This document shows positions 10,801 through 23,059 of a DNA stretch of 64,000 bases, piece by piece; within the stretch, counting starts at the first letter, position 1, and every line of letters starts with the position of its first letter. Below the pieces are notes generated by a model. The model did no database searches. It was not told the DNA's origin and saw only the letters and a list, made by a program, of their open reading frames with translations. The translations under genes and the position numbers were made by a program. This stretch comes from Larix kaempferi (Eukaryota > Streptophyta > Pinopsida > Pinales > Pinaceae): positions 5,100,001-5,164,000 of the forward strand of contig BSBM01000007.1 in the NCBI GenBank assembly GCA_027924585.1, given 5' to 3'.

Positions 10801-12993
10801 ATTTATTCCTTCAAGAGTCTTGTTTTGAATGCTAAGTGGTTAACTTGTATTTTTTTTTTAAATGGTTGTGTTTTAATAATGTTTAAGAGTCTTGTTAGGT
10901 ATGCAGAATCTTGATCAAGAAACTTAGCTCATTCGAGCTCCTCTTCCTACCAACCATGAACAATAGCAAAAAAAAATTGTGTATTTGCAAGAGCTCCATT
11001 GAGATTCATAGCTCAATCAAACTCCTTAACATGCCAACTCTCAGGTGGTTACATTCTTTACAAGAGATCAATATATCTCTTTGTTGCGGTCAAGCAGGAT
11101 TCTTAATCGAGTAATTTTCCAACTTGCATAAATCCTCGATCAAGGATTTCCTTAACCCTCAATCAAGTTATTTCAAAAATCATGAAAATGGCTCAATCGA
11201 GCATTTTTCATGACAGATTAAGCTATGTAGATCAATGGAGCACTTAATTTCCAACAATCTAACTCACTTGCTGCAAAATTTTCTACAATTGGAACTTCCA
11301 AAAACTAAATTGTCTCCATGTCTTCCATCTTAAGTGGCAGAGTTAATTCCTGTGGGTTCCTCAATGAATCCTCTATCGAATTGCATATCATTTTGACACT
11401 TTTGATTTCATATTATCTTTTTTATTTAATTTATTTAAAAAAATATACATAAATCTTTTTCTCATAGTTTCAAAGGTGCTTAGAGAAAAATCAGTAACAT
11501 AAAAAATACACAACCAAAAAATTATGAAACACATATGGGGTCCCCATCGATCTTTCCTCTTGAAAACGGTGCTTTCAATTTTTTAATTTATTTAAACACT
11601 TGAAAAATGGTTGATGAAAACACAAATATGTATCAAATGAGATTCAAATATTTATGGGTCAACTTAAAAAAATAAAAATAAAAATATAATTTAAAAAAAA
11701 TGTGGGATCTACTACATTTTGTGTAGATCATCGTCCTATATATATTTTTAAAATTATATTTTGGTCATTGAATTATTTGATGGGAACAAAAATCACTTGT
11801 TAAATATTTCATAAATTTGGAAGGCCAAACATTTAATTAAATGTAAATTTGACACATTAAATGACACTAATATTTTTTGAAAAAAATACAGTTAGAAAGA
11901 AAACGCAATTTCAAACAAGTTTCTTTTTTACTACACATCAAATTCACAAGGATTATATGAGTTTTGGCAGTTTCAATCTAAAAAAATATGTAAAATAGCA
12001 AATTTTCATCACCACATTTCATTGAAAAGTGTTACCCATATTAATGCATTCACCCATTTAAACAAATAAATAATTCAATTAGGCATGGAAGTTGAAGAAA
12101 GACCCATTACCTCTAATGTTGTTGATCATCAATATACCCTTAGTAAATCATTGACATATAATAAACATAATGAATCTTTTGTGAGTCCTTCAAAATCTAT
12201 AGAAAATGTATATATGGCAAACAATCTGTCTTTGTGCAAATTCACATAAGAATGTGTTGGTGGTAATAGAATTGGAAGATTTTATTTAGTCGGAAAGCCT
12301 CCCAAAAGGGAAATGAAGTATATGAAAGTGTTGAACAAGATAATGGATTTAAATAGAAGTCAAAATTGTAACCATATGCATTTGAAAATTCCAAGATGAA
12401 TTAATTTGGTAAACCAAAAGTGGAAGTGTGATGAGATGTATTTATTTAGAAAATTTATTGGATTAAAAGAAAACAATTTCAAATCAAATTAATATTTTTT
12501 AGTTTACTAATAAATGTTCTAAAGTATGGAAGATAAAAATATCAAAAACTTGTAAACATTTGGGATGAAGTTTGTATGAACACAATAATGATTATTTTCA
12601 AGAGTGATGAAGTAGAAGGGATGCCATCTAAAAATATTGCATTGTGGAGAAGCCTCACAACATATCCTTTAAATAGGATAATAATCTAATACTTAAACTA
12701 TGGAAATGTCTCATGAAAATAAATCCAAAATATGATTTGAGGGACTTTATAGTATCATTTAGGTTTGAAAAAAATATATAACAGACTTAAAAAATTAAAT
12801 GATATTTTATTACATATATATTTTATGGTATAGTTTTATTATGAATACTTACATTTAGTTTAATGGTTTAAATACATTTTTTTTTGTTATGTATTTATCA
12901 TTTTCTAGTAACACTTTAATTTAATTACATATTCATTGTGAATAACATTTTTTATTTAATTACTTATATATCATTGCGTAGATACATATCTAG
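10801..12993. other. Unit A left spacer, duplicated in B, C and D
   Basis: AT-rich sequence collinear with 25250-27462, 48590-50270 and 56370-58593. It contains a 54-codon frame starting ATGGAAGTTGAAGAA at 12085 (also at 26540, 49893 and 57667). A segment near 12703-12782 reads ...LWKCLMKINPKYDLRDF and is kept in units B and D. These may be eroded upstream exons of the phosphatase-like pseudogene that follows, but splice junctions cannot be assigned. No other gene is seen. Confidence 0.6.
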
Positions 12994-13466
12994 TTATTAG
13001 CATTGGGAGTAGAGGGATTGCTAATTGGAGTTCGAGTGTTTAAAAAAAAGACTTAAGTACAAACAACTTGATTTTATGTACAATTATCACCATTATTATG
13101 CACAAATGTTTAGTCTTAACATTGTCAATTTTGCACAAGAGATTTTTGACATTGCTATATGGTTTTCATATTTAGATTGCATGAAAACAAAAATCATGTG
13201 TAAATTTATGAAAAGTTCTTATTTATTTGGAGTCGCCTTAAATGTATACATACTTTATTACCATTCACCAATGTATGCATATATTGGTGGAGCACTACAT
13301 ATTTACAAGAAACTAGTGAAATATGTATTTATCGAAGATGTAAATAGATATGAAAAATCAAACATATTGATTATAAATGAAGGTCAACACCAATCAAAAG
13401 GAAATATCAATGAGAAGTGTTTGAAATTACTATCAAGTTGGACATTTGGTGGTTTAGATGAAAAGG
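12994..13466 (+). pseudogene. FCP1/NLI-interacting-factor-like phosphatase exon, copy A
   Basis: After an intron-like TCTAG the frame reads LLALGVEGLLIGVRVF, then KKRLKYKQLDFMYNYH, NFAQEIFDIAIWFS, and NILIINEG. Order and spacing resemble the FCP1-homology (HAD-type) domain of plant NLI-interacting-factor-like proteins: motif I LLVLDxNGLL, the F-D-x-x-I-W-S/T-S strand, and the late DD motif. Here motif I has lost its catalytic aspartate (LGVEG) and the DD is NE. An eighth A in the A-run near 13045 breaks the frame between motif I and the rest, so the copy is dead. The exon runs into an (AT)n tract at 13468. Family assignment comes from motif pattern alone. Confidence 0.5.

Positions 13467-13502
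<36 letters not shown>
13467..13502. repeat. (AT)n microsatellite, unit A
   Basis: About 17 AT dinucleotides following GATGAAAAGGGA. The paralogous positions in B and D carry longer and differently structured tracts. Confidence 0.95.
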
Positions 13503-16250
13503 GAGTTATATAGGGCCTTGTCCAAATATGAGGCATTGGTTGAAAACATTCAAATTCATAACACGATAGTGAGGATAACTTATTTAAATTTAAGTCAAGT
13601 TGGACATTTAATGGTTCATATGAATGACATTAAAAAAAATTATGTTCTTTATGATAATTTTATTTATTTTAATAGATGGTTTTTGGCAAAAATAAAGAAT
13701 GCTAAGTGATGACATTTTTGAAAATTTTCATACCATATTAGCACTAACTATACTTATAATTTTGCAATGTACAAATAGCAATATTAATAAAGGTGTGTTG
13801 TATTTCTTTTCCTAGAGATATAAGAGATGTATCAAAGAAATTGTTCATTATATCTTATATGAATGGAGCCTTGCTACATGCAATTCATAAAATGTCAGTA
13901 TAAAACAAGTGATTTCCAAGAAATTCAAACATTGATAAAATTACAAAAAAATATTTTATACACCCATAAGTTAGAGAGTTATCTAAACAATAACTTAGTA
14001 TTTTTGAGGTTGGTTTATGGAGATTTGTGCAACAAAAAAATGTGAATCAGTTTTTGTCATTTTTATTAGATAAAAATGGATTGAAAGGGAGCAATTTAAA
14101 TTCATTGTAGTACAAGATAAATATGACACCATACCAAAAAGGGGTTATGTTGGTGTTGGGATCCACGTGTATATCTCAAACCTTTAAATACAAAATTTGT
14201 GAGATACTGAAGGATGTTTATGATGGTAGAAATACAGTGTTTGTATATGATTTGAAAGCAGAACATGTTTGTAATAATAAAGGGAACTATGTAATTACAA
14301 AGTGCTATAATTGTGATGATGTGAATGACACACACTTATTTGATCGATTGTGGCACTTGCTTCTTACACTTGAATGATGTTTGTGATGTGATATCTATTG
14401 TAAAAGACATGAAACTAGTTTGTCAAATAATGTAATTAGTTATTTTTCCTATATATTTTCTTTGTGACAATGTTTTTGTGGTTAATAAGGTATTTGGATT
14501 TTTATATATCCAATGGAATTTGATTAGTTTAGTAGTACAACTTGTAGATAAGGTGTAAATAACTTTTAAATCTATGAATGACATAGATTAAATTCAATTG
14601 AAAATTAAGTGCAAAACTAAGGTTTAAAGGTGTAGAATTCAACACTGAATGTGCCCGTATTGGATTCCAAAAGTGTAAAATAATATTCCTAAAGTGTCAA
14701 TATTGAATTCAAAAGTGAAAAATCATATTCTAAAAGTACTAATATAAACTTTGAAAAGTGCAAAATCTTGGATTCCAAAAGTGTAAATTAATATTCCTAA
14801 AGTGTCAATATTGAATTCAAAAGTGAAAAATCATATTCTAAAAGTACTAATATAAACTTTGAAAAGTGCAAAATATGGGTTTTAAAGTGACAATATTGAA
14901 TTTCAAAAGTACAAAATCAAATTCCAAAAATGCAAATATTGAATTAAACTTTTCAATTTTGGAATATGATATTGACACTTTTGAAATTAAATGTTGTGCA
15001 TTATAAACTCCAATGTCTACTTTAGAAACACTCATTTTGGCATTTCTTCAAAAGGTATGAGATTACAATTAATCCAAGTTTAATAAAATCAAGGTTAATT
15101 CCTTGTAGTAAATTTTTTCCAAATATATTGAAATAAGTGTTAAACATACATTTCCATTATAACACACCTGTAAAGAATCCATATCCTATAGCTTATAAAA
15201 AATCTTAATACATCTTAAAGATGATGGTAAAAATGTGTGGCTTCAATGCAAATCTTAACTCCAATGCCAACTTGATAGCTTATTGATCATTCAAGCCCAA
15301 TGAATTTAAGTACATAATGGATTCCAAAGTGTATCCATCATGCATCTATTTCAACCTTAGATTTGGATGATGAAATCTGATAGAATTGAACCTCTTTTGG
15401 ATGAAAAAATAGCATTTTAACTACAAACTATAGGGGTTAGCAAAAACATTATGGGCATGAAGCTAACATCTTTATTCAATTGTGGTTCAATTTTACAAGA
15501 AGACAAGATGAATGCCTTAATATTTCATGGTGAAGGTAGGATCTTACCCTCACCTTCATATTTTCCTCCCCCTTCACCATTTTGAGTTTGTATTGGCCTC
15601 TAAGTTGAAGAGAATTTTAATGTGAACATTTACTTATCTTTGATAACTATATTTCATTATAGTTAATTGGTGATTAGTTTATAAATTTATTAACTTACAA
15701 CATACAAGATACATACACTATATAGAAAAGAGAAAGGAGCAATACATTTTTAGCTTGATCCATTTCTTTGTGTGTATTTTAATGATTATGTGGAAAAATC
15801 TCATCATAAAATTGGAAAATTATCTCTCTCCTTTTTTATTTTGTTTATTTCATTGTAATATCAATATATAAATGTAATATTGCTTTCAATTATGTAAATG
15901 ATAGTTCTTAAATGAACATATTATTTGTTTTGTTTATTTGATTTTTAATATATATATATATAACTATTTTCAATTATGTAATTGATAATTCTTAAGTGTA
16001 CATATATTTAGTTAGCTTCATTAATAAATAATTAAAATATATATATATAAGAAAAATAATTATGTAATAACATTGCCAAAGCTCTTTTCTTTTCATTACG
16101 TCAATATTTCTTTATGAAGCAGACATTTTATCATTTGATATAATGGGTTGAAATACATAATTTATTTTTTTACATAATGGATTGATGTGAGGAACCTACA
16201 AAAATTAATTGATAAAATGTACAATATATGAGATCATAGAATATTTTTAT
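13503..16250. other. Unit A right spacer with conserved short frames
   Basis: Sequence shared with B, C and D. It holds frames of 60 residues (13863-14045, starting MEPCYMQFIKC) and 84 residues (14123-14377, containing VYDLKAEHVCNN and VITKCYNCDDVNDTHLFD) that recur at 28451, 28711, 50310 and 59815 with indels. They lie on the same strand as the phosphatase-like exon and may be its downstream exons, or a separate decayed gene. I do not recognise the domain. From 15000 onward only AT-rich sequence is seen. Confidence 0.5.
14662..14876. repeat. 107-bp tandem duplication
   Basis: Two adjacent copies of a unit starting GGATTCCAAAAGTGTAAA (14662 and 14769). Units B, C and D have this segment once, so the duplication is specific to unit A. 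Confidence 0.88.
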
Positions 16251-16344
16251 TGATTGTAGGCCACTTCGAGGGGGCAACCTCCTTTGAGCAAGCTCAATAA
16301 AAATAACTTCACGGTACCTTCATTGGCCTCAACACACACTTATA

Positions 16345-16510
16345 TACTAAGTCTATGCCCAATACTATGGGTCAATACCATGGAACATATAATACTATGG
16401 GACTTATTATAAAGCATATACGTCCAATACTATGGGTCAATACCATGGGATAATATAAACTATGGATCAACAAATACTACGGGACGACTTACAAAGCATA
16501 TGCGCCCAAC
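16345..16510. repeat. Tandem pair in the RLP-A 3' flank
   Basis: Two copies of a unit with CAATACTATGGGTCAATACCATGG followed by TACGGGAC...ACAAAGCATATGCG. Unit C also has two copies (52610-52770), whereas unit B has one (33250-33340). On the gene strand this lies downstream of the RLP stop, in the probable 3' UTR or flank. Confidence 0.75.
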
Positions 16511-16598
16511 AACAATGTACTAACAAAGTAAAGAGAAGGTTTGACACAGGTTCCTAAGAATTGAAACCTTTGGGACTAGTATGCTGAGATTATGCAGA

Positions 16599-18679
16599 TT
16601 ATGTATGGAATCTATATACCCCAAAAAATGGTCGTGGCACATTTGGAGGCATCATCCAATGTTTTAGCTCATTCCCATCCCCAATGCTCTCAATGACATT
16701 TTTTCATCCACATAATTTAGCAATCTCACTCTTACATTACTACTCTTACTATGATTATCACCTTTTCTCACATGTCCTTCATTTTCATTGCATGAATCTA
16801 AAGGACAACCCCATAAACACTTATTACTTTGAAATAAAGATACACTGAATGTGGAAAATTGTGTTCCTGATGGAATTTTCCCACATAGAATATTTGATGA
16901 AACATTCAAAAATGCCAAATCATGTAATTTAGAGAGCTCTTAAGGAATCAGTCCACTCAAATTATTTTTTGCCAAGTCCAACTGCTCCAAAGTAGATACC
17001 CTGCCAAGAGATTCAGGGATTCTTCCTTCTAGTTGATTCCTAGATATATTCAACAATTGTAAGCTACTCATTCTTCCTATGCTTACAGGGATTCTTCCTG
17101 TAAGATTATTTGAAGACAAATCAAATATAGTGTTTGTAGGCAACAAATATGATAGATTATATGCACTTCCTTTTATGAAAATTTCCATTTCATAAGGAAA
17201 CCCATCATCATTTGACACATTTGTGAATCCAAAGAGTCTCTCAAGGTGTGATGATATTCTTCCACTAAATTTGTTGTTGGATAAATCCAACAAATGCAAC
17301 ATGGTGAGATTTGTGATGTCTTGAGGAATACAACCATGGAAATTGTTATAACCAATGTTTAAATCTCTCAAGTTCTAAAAAAATATGAAGTACCAAGGAA
17401 GCTTTCCTGTCAATCCATTTTTACTTAAATCCAGTAGCTGAAGTTGGGTGCAATTGGACAAAGATAGGGGTAGTGCACTGGATAAGTTATTGGAATGTGC
17501 AGAGAAAACTGCCATAGAATTGCATTCGCGAATGTCCTTAGGAATTGGTCCCTCTAAGCGGTTTTCTGATAGATCTAAGAATGAAAGTGAAACCAAGTTG
17601 GTAATACTATCATGAATACTCCGAGAAAAACTGTTATTATATAGGATTAGCGTCCTCAGATACTTTAGTTGATCTATGCTATATGGGATATGCCCTGTTA
17701 AATTCTTTGAACTCAAATATAAATAATTCAATGAATGAAGCTTTCCTATGGCTTCAGGTATGCTACCTATGAGCTTATTATTATCAAGAAATAGGTCAGT
17801 CAACTGAGTCAAATTGGCAAGGGCTATAGGGATGCTACCAGTGAGTCTATTTGAAGAAATATCTAGTGCGATCAACTGTGTCAAATTGGCAAGGGCTACA
17901 GGGATGGTACCAATGAATTTATTTGAATAAAGATATAGTGTAGTCAACTGAGTCAATTTGGCAAGGGCTACCGGGATAGTACCAGTTAGTTTATTTGAAG
18001 AAAGATCTAATAAACTCAAGTGAGTCAAATTGTCAAGGGCTACAGAGAAGGTACCACTTAGTTTATTTGAAGAAAGATCTAATGAAGTCAAGTGAGTCAA
18101 ATTAGCAAAGGCTGTAGGGATGGTACCCGTGAGTTTATTTGAAATAAGAAATAGCAAGTGAGTCAAATTGGCAAGGGCTACAGGGAAGGAACCACTTAGT
18201 TTATTTGAAGAAAGATCTAATGAAGTCAAGTGAGTAAAATTAGCAAAGGCTGTAGGGATGGTACGTGAGTTTATTTGAAATAAGAAATAGCAAGTGAGTC
18301 AAATTGGCAAGGGCTATAGGGAAGGTACCACTTAGTTTATTTGAAGAAAGATCTAATGAAGTCAAGTGAGTCAAATTAGCAAAGGCTGTAGGGATGGTAC
18401 CCGTGAGTTTATTTGAAATAAGAAATAGCAAGTGAGTCAAATTGGCAAGGGCTACAGGGATGGTACCAGTGAATCTATTTAAAAAAATATCTAATGCAGT
18501 CAAGTGAGTCAAATTGGCAAGGGCTACAAGGATGGTACGAGTGAATCTATTTAAAGAAAGATCTAGTTCATTCAACCAAGTCAATTTGGCAAGGGTTATA
18601 GGGATGGTACCAATTAGATTATTTGAAGAAAGATATAATACAGTCAAGTGAGTCAAATTAAGAAAAGCTTTAAATATGT
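16599..18679 (-). pseudogene. LRR receptor-like protein pseudogene, copy A (RLP-A)
   Basis: This is the C-terminal two thirds of a plant LRR-RLP. It has 24-residue LRRs of the form LANLTxLTxLDLSSNxLTGTIPVA, an island ending KGSAYNLSYLLPT, the last LRRs, and the juxtamembrane DEKMSLRALGMGM. Defects, compared with RLP-B: the 5' end is cut off at 18679 where block X1 begins, removing signal peptide, N-cap and early LRRs; a 2-bp deletion near 18261; TAG at 17375-17377 (CAG in C and D); TAA at 16940-16942 (CAA in B); and a deletion of about 47 bp at 16677 that removes the transmembrane segment. It has about 13 tandem LRRs in the expandable block, including three copies of a 46-residue pair (18052-18465). 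It cannot make a working receptor. Confidence 0.93.
18052..18465 (-). repeat. Three tandem copies of a two-LRR (138-bp) unit in RLP-A
   Basis: Each unit encodes LANLTHLLFLISNKLTGTIP, a shortened 22-residue LRR, then a full LRR with SSNKLSG-T/S-F. The copies are nearly identical in DNA, so the amplification is recent. The middle copy carries the 2-bp deletion (GGTACGTGAG instead of GGTACCCGTGAG). Confidence 0.88.
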
Positions 18680-20294
18680 TATTTTCATGCCATAATAATC
18701 ATAAATGTAACAATATCAATTATGGAAAATACGCTAGCATATAAAGATCTGAATATTCAAGTCTGGTTATAATTTGACTTCCTTTAATCACTCATAACCA
18801 TATAGCAAATATGGAATAATTCTAACCTTGTATAATGCCGATAGAAAGATAAAAATGTCTGTAACAATTGTAGATGGTACTCGAAATGATGTAGAGAGTT
18901 GGCTGTAGGTGCTCGTCTGTTATAGATTCTAAATAGGTGGAATAGAAACTCTTAATAGGAAGGTTGCTTCTTCCTTTTGATGAGTACAACCCCCTATAAT
19001 GAAATTTGAATTAATTCAACCTTCAAGCGGCCTCCAGGCATGAAATCGTGACCTCTCTTTGAGGTATAACTTCAACAAGTACCAAGTTCCTCCTTAAAAT
19101 AGACCTGGTCTTCTAATTTGATGCACTGCCACTGGAGACACATGTTTACAGATCTGATATACGTAACCACTTCCCAACGTAGGTATTGAACGTCTCTCTT
19201 GCTGCAGGTATTTATTGACAAAGGTAACTCGCTGCCATATAGTAATGCATGCCCCAGAAGTAGGATAGCTGGCTCCAAATTGATAACAAGACCTCCACGT
19301 AAAGAATATGCATCCAATAAGAAATACGCACTCCCTAGATCGTATGCAGTATGGATCTCTTCCCACAGTTGTATTAATTTAAACCATCAATGAATAAAAT
19401 GCTCAGCGGTGATAAATAATGACCCACGGTATAGATCACGCTCCTCTCACAAGGAACACTGTCATAATTAATAAAGCTCTTCTTTCCTACACTGATACGT
19501 GGCTTCCATAGAAGTCAATAATCCTAGCTTGGATAGTTGAGTAAGTTGGATTCAAGAGGCATGCATGCCATGCACCAAGTATAAGGAAGAAAACGTGCTG
19601 CTCCTACACTCAATTCGCCCATTCAAGTTAATACTCCCTCTGTTGCCTTCAAATATCTTGCAACTACTCCATAAAGGTGAGAGAGATCTCCAGAATCAAC
19701 GAGTAGGATAATATTGGCCTTCTGAAGAGAATAGGTGAAGCATGCAGATAATATGGCCACTCCCAGCTACAATACGAATTGCTCTTCTAGTGGGAAAATC
19801 TCCCATGCAAGGTTACGTCCTTCTTCTGCTGCTAAATATCAGAATTGGTCTCCAGCAGGATGAAGATGTGATCAAAACATTGTAAGATAATGGGTAATAG
19901 ATCTCTATAGGTATTGGTTGAATATTTGACCTTCGAATTTAGCTGGAGGAACTCAACTTAGAGGATCATGCTCTAAAACCTTGCGCCTTCTCTCATAATG
20001 AACCCTGTGCCTTGATGAGATGATCTTCTCGTAATGATTGAATGATCTTTGAAGTATTATGATAGATTAGAGTGATCTATCCTTGAAGTGACTAGGGAAG
20101 ATAGATTTCCCTATCGAAATGCACCAGTTGGTTAGGGAAGTGTGCCCTCAAGCCTAATCTGCTCTTAGATCTCTTAACATGAATCTCAATGATCAATAAT
20201 AACAATGGATACCAAGTAACTCACTTTATCTTTCTTTTATAAACTTGACATTGCATTCCCTATACCTAAGTCACCTTTCTCTTCTATTTCTCAG

Positions 20295-20395
20295 CTGATT
20301 TGCATGCATCTTATCTGTTGCATGCATGCATCTCACTTTTGCATACATGCATGATTGCATGCATCTCACTTTTTGCATGCATGCTTGCATAATCT
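20295..20395. repeat. GCATGCATCTCAC minisatellite in X1
   Basis: Three to four copies of a ~28-bp unit with the palindromic core GCATGCATGC and CATCTCACTTTT. The X2 counterpart at 43628-43705 is more regular. Confidence 0.8.
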
Positions 20396-20465
20396 TGAGC
20401 TAGGGCTCGCATGCTTTGCATGTCCTTTGTTCCAGTTTTACCCAAAACGGAACATTACAAATGAA

Positions 20466-20697
20466 AATTGCAAGTCTGAATCTCTCATAAGTTTTCTAAT
20501 ATATTGTATCTCAAAATTTTCTTGTTATGTTTTTATTTATTGGGGATGGCAAAGGATATGTGTCAATAAAGGGTGGGCATTGCAAGTTTGAATCTCTCAA
20601 AAGTTTTTCTAATATATTGTATCGCATAATTTTCTTGTTATGTTTTCATTTATTGGGGATGGAAAAGGATATGTATCGGTAAAGGGTGGGAAAAATG
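20466..20697. repeat. ~117-bp tandem pair in X1
   Basis: Two copies of a unit starting TTGCAAGTCTGAATCTCTC and ending AATAAAGGGTGGG. The pair is present at the corresponding place in X2 (43794-44021), so it predates the segmental duplication. Confidence 0.88.
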
Positions 20698-20928
20698 GCC
20701 CTGAGAAACATAAAACCTTTCATTAAGAAAAAAAAATATACAATAAGATAAATTCATGTTAGAAAGGAAACGCCTGGAAGTCTCTCCTAAAAGGCGTGCA
20801 GAACTATTTTGATCCGCTGTCAAATTAAGAAGAATATTTGATAAAATTCCAATGGCTACAATAGACAACGGCTCAAGCATTACCTCGAACCACTCAAAAA
20901 CTGAGTTATGCACTATCCACCACCACAA
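20650..20928 (-). other. Unrecognised 92-residue frame kept in both X blocks
   Basis: The frame includes MLEPLSIVAIGILSNILLNL and RLLGETSRRFLSNM; a shortened version is at 44051-44254. The leucine-rich helical pattern faintly recalls armadillo-type repeats of plants, but no diagnostic motif is present and the flanking frames are broken. It may be an old gene fragment or chance. Confidence 0.2.
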
Positions 20929-21664
20929 TCAGCAACATCGCAACATTGTGGGAGAAATCATTCTCCAACACTCCATAGTTCCCGATTTGTCCTACCACAC
21001 TCAATGGTTCTTTACCCATAATTTGAACATAATGTTATTTTTCGGTCGGTATTCTCCCATCGATTCCTAATATGTTGTCTCCCATATTTAAAGTGGTGCT
21101 TTGAAAATGTTCGACAATACTTCCACTAGCAAGAAGGTATGGAATGTTATTACAACTAAAATATATACATGATTTAGAGACATATTAAATGACTTTCGAG
21201 TTTGATAAACATGCTTGTTGTTCTCAGTTTGACATACAAAAAACTCAAATATAAACTGTTAATGTTTAAAAAGACAATGTATAGATGGGAATTAAAATCT
21301 GGTGCGATTAAAGTAAAAAAATAACTTAAATTTAAACTATTATTGTTTAAAAAACAATGTATAGCAGGGAATTAAAATATGAGCACGAGAAAAGGCTAGT
21401 TCTCCTCCTCTTCGTCCCGAGAATGATAATGACTAGTGTGTGGGAAAGGGCACCAGATCCTTCTCTTCAAAAGGAAGGGCAGCGACTCCTTCTCTTACTT
21501 GCTTGAATTAGGAAACTTGTTATTTTTTCCATACCGATATATTAGTTTTTGGAATATGACAAGTTAGATGACTAGTCACGTGTGAGAATGGGAATCCGCT
21601 CATTCTCTTCAAGAGTAAGGGTAGTGGTTCATTATCTTGCTTGCTCAAATTAGGGAACTTGTTA

Positions 21665-22548
21665 ATTCTAGCTTTTGCTACACTAGGGAATCAATGGACT
21701 AATGTTTCTAAGATATGGTGGTAATTTTAAGTTTTGCAATACCATGAATGGTTCTTGGAGCCAATGTATGGCCTAATATCAAAATACAAGGTTAAGTACT
21801 TATAAATGGTCTCTAGGGATCATGGTTCATGCATAGTACCCCAAAGAAACACTCAATGTCTACATAGGGAATATTTAGTCAACAAGTGAGGTATGGTAAT
21901 CACTTTTAGTATCAATGCATCAAGGGTGGTCCTTGGGTCCCATGTAATGGTTCAATGTCACAATTTATGGTATTATAATACAAACATTTATCTGAAGGGC
22001 TCATACAACATGTACAGGTTCCCTAGCCATCAAATAGGCATTTAAGAGGGAATCCATGTCCCATGAGTTTAATGTAGTGTTTATTTCAAGGTTAGGTCCA
22101 TTTTGGATGGTTCTTTTAAATAAAACCATGGTTTTGAGGACCAAGGGCCATGCGTTGGATATTGAACCATCACATTATTCTCTAAGGCACACTAACCCCT
22201 CCCACCCCTCACATAGTATCTCTCTAAGCCTTGGGATCCCAAACATCATAATAGACCCCCAAAACTCTTTACTACTATGACCTAAAGCACACATTTCCCC
22301 ATTATCACAATGAAATTCTAGCACATTTATCCACCCCCACACACTTATCCTTGACATATCATGGTTCGAGGCCTTGACATATCATGCTTCTCTAACATGT
22401 TATGCACCAATATACAATAGTTACTTCTGCACCTCACACACTACACCCCTAACCCATAAGACCCTATAAATGAAAGTAAATTGCTTAAACACCTTAACCC
22501 TTGAATATTATGATCTTGAGCACACATTATACCACGACCACAATGAAC
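21665..22548. repeat. ~880-bp tandem repeat, copy 1 in X1
   Basis: Starts near CTAGCTTTTGCTACACTAGGG and ends before CCCCTCACACATAGGACTAAA. It shares landmarks with the following copies: AAATGGTCTCTAGGGATCATGG, GGTTCAATGTCACAATTTATGG and ACTAACCCCTCCCACCCCTC. Confidence 0.85.
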
Positions 22549-23059
22549 CCCTCACACATAGGACTAAATTTTAGCTTTCTCTATACTAGGGAATCTTTGT
22601 ACTAAGCGTTTTAAAATATGGTAGTAATTTCAAGTTTTTCAACACAATTTATGGTTCTTGGAGCCGATGTATTTCCCAAGATCAATATAAATGGTCTAAA
22701 TTCCATATAAATGGCCTCTAGGGGCTCATGGTTCATGCATAGTACCTAAAAGAAACACACAAAGCATACATATGGAATCTTTAGTCTACAAGTGAGCTAT
22801 GGTCATCATTTTGATGATTAATGCATCAAAGATGCTCCTAGGGGCCATTATAATGGTTCAAGGTCACAATTTGTGGCAATATAATACAAAATGTTATATG
22901 AAGGGATCATGCATCATGTACAGTTCCCTAGAAATCAAATAGGAATTTAATAGGGACTCCATGTCGTAAGATTTTAATGTGGTGTCTATTTCAAGGTTAG
23001 TATCACTTGGGATGGTTGTTGTAAATTAAGCCATGGTCATGGGGAATAAGATCCATATG

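Noticed and set aside
19072-19393. Overlapping frames on both strands near 19.1-19.4 kb and 42.5-42.8 kb
   Set aside because: They are kept in both X blocks only because the DNA was recently duplicated. No codon bias or motif favours either strand.
20650-20928. Armadillo-repeat gene in the X blocks
   Set aside because: The similarity is only a general leucine-rich helical pattern, and the surrounding frames are broken in both copies.
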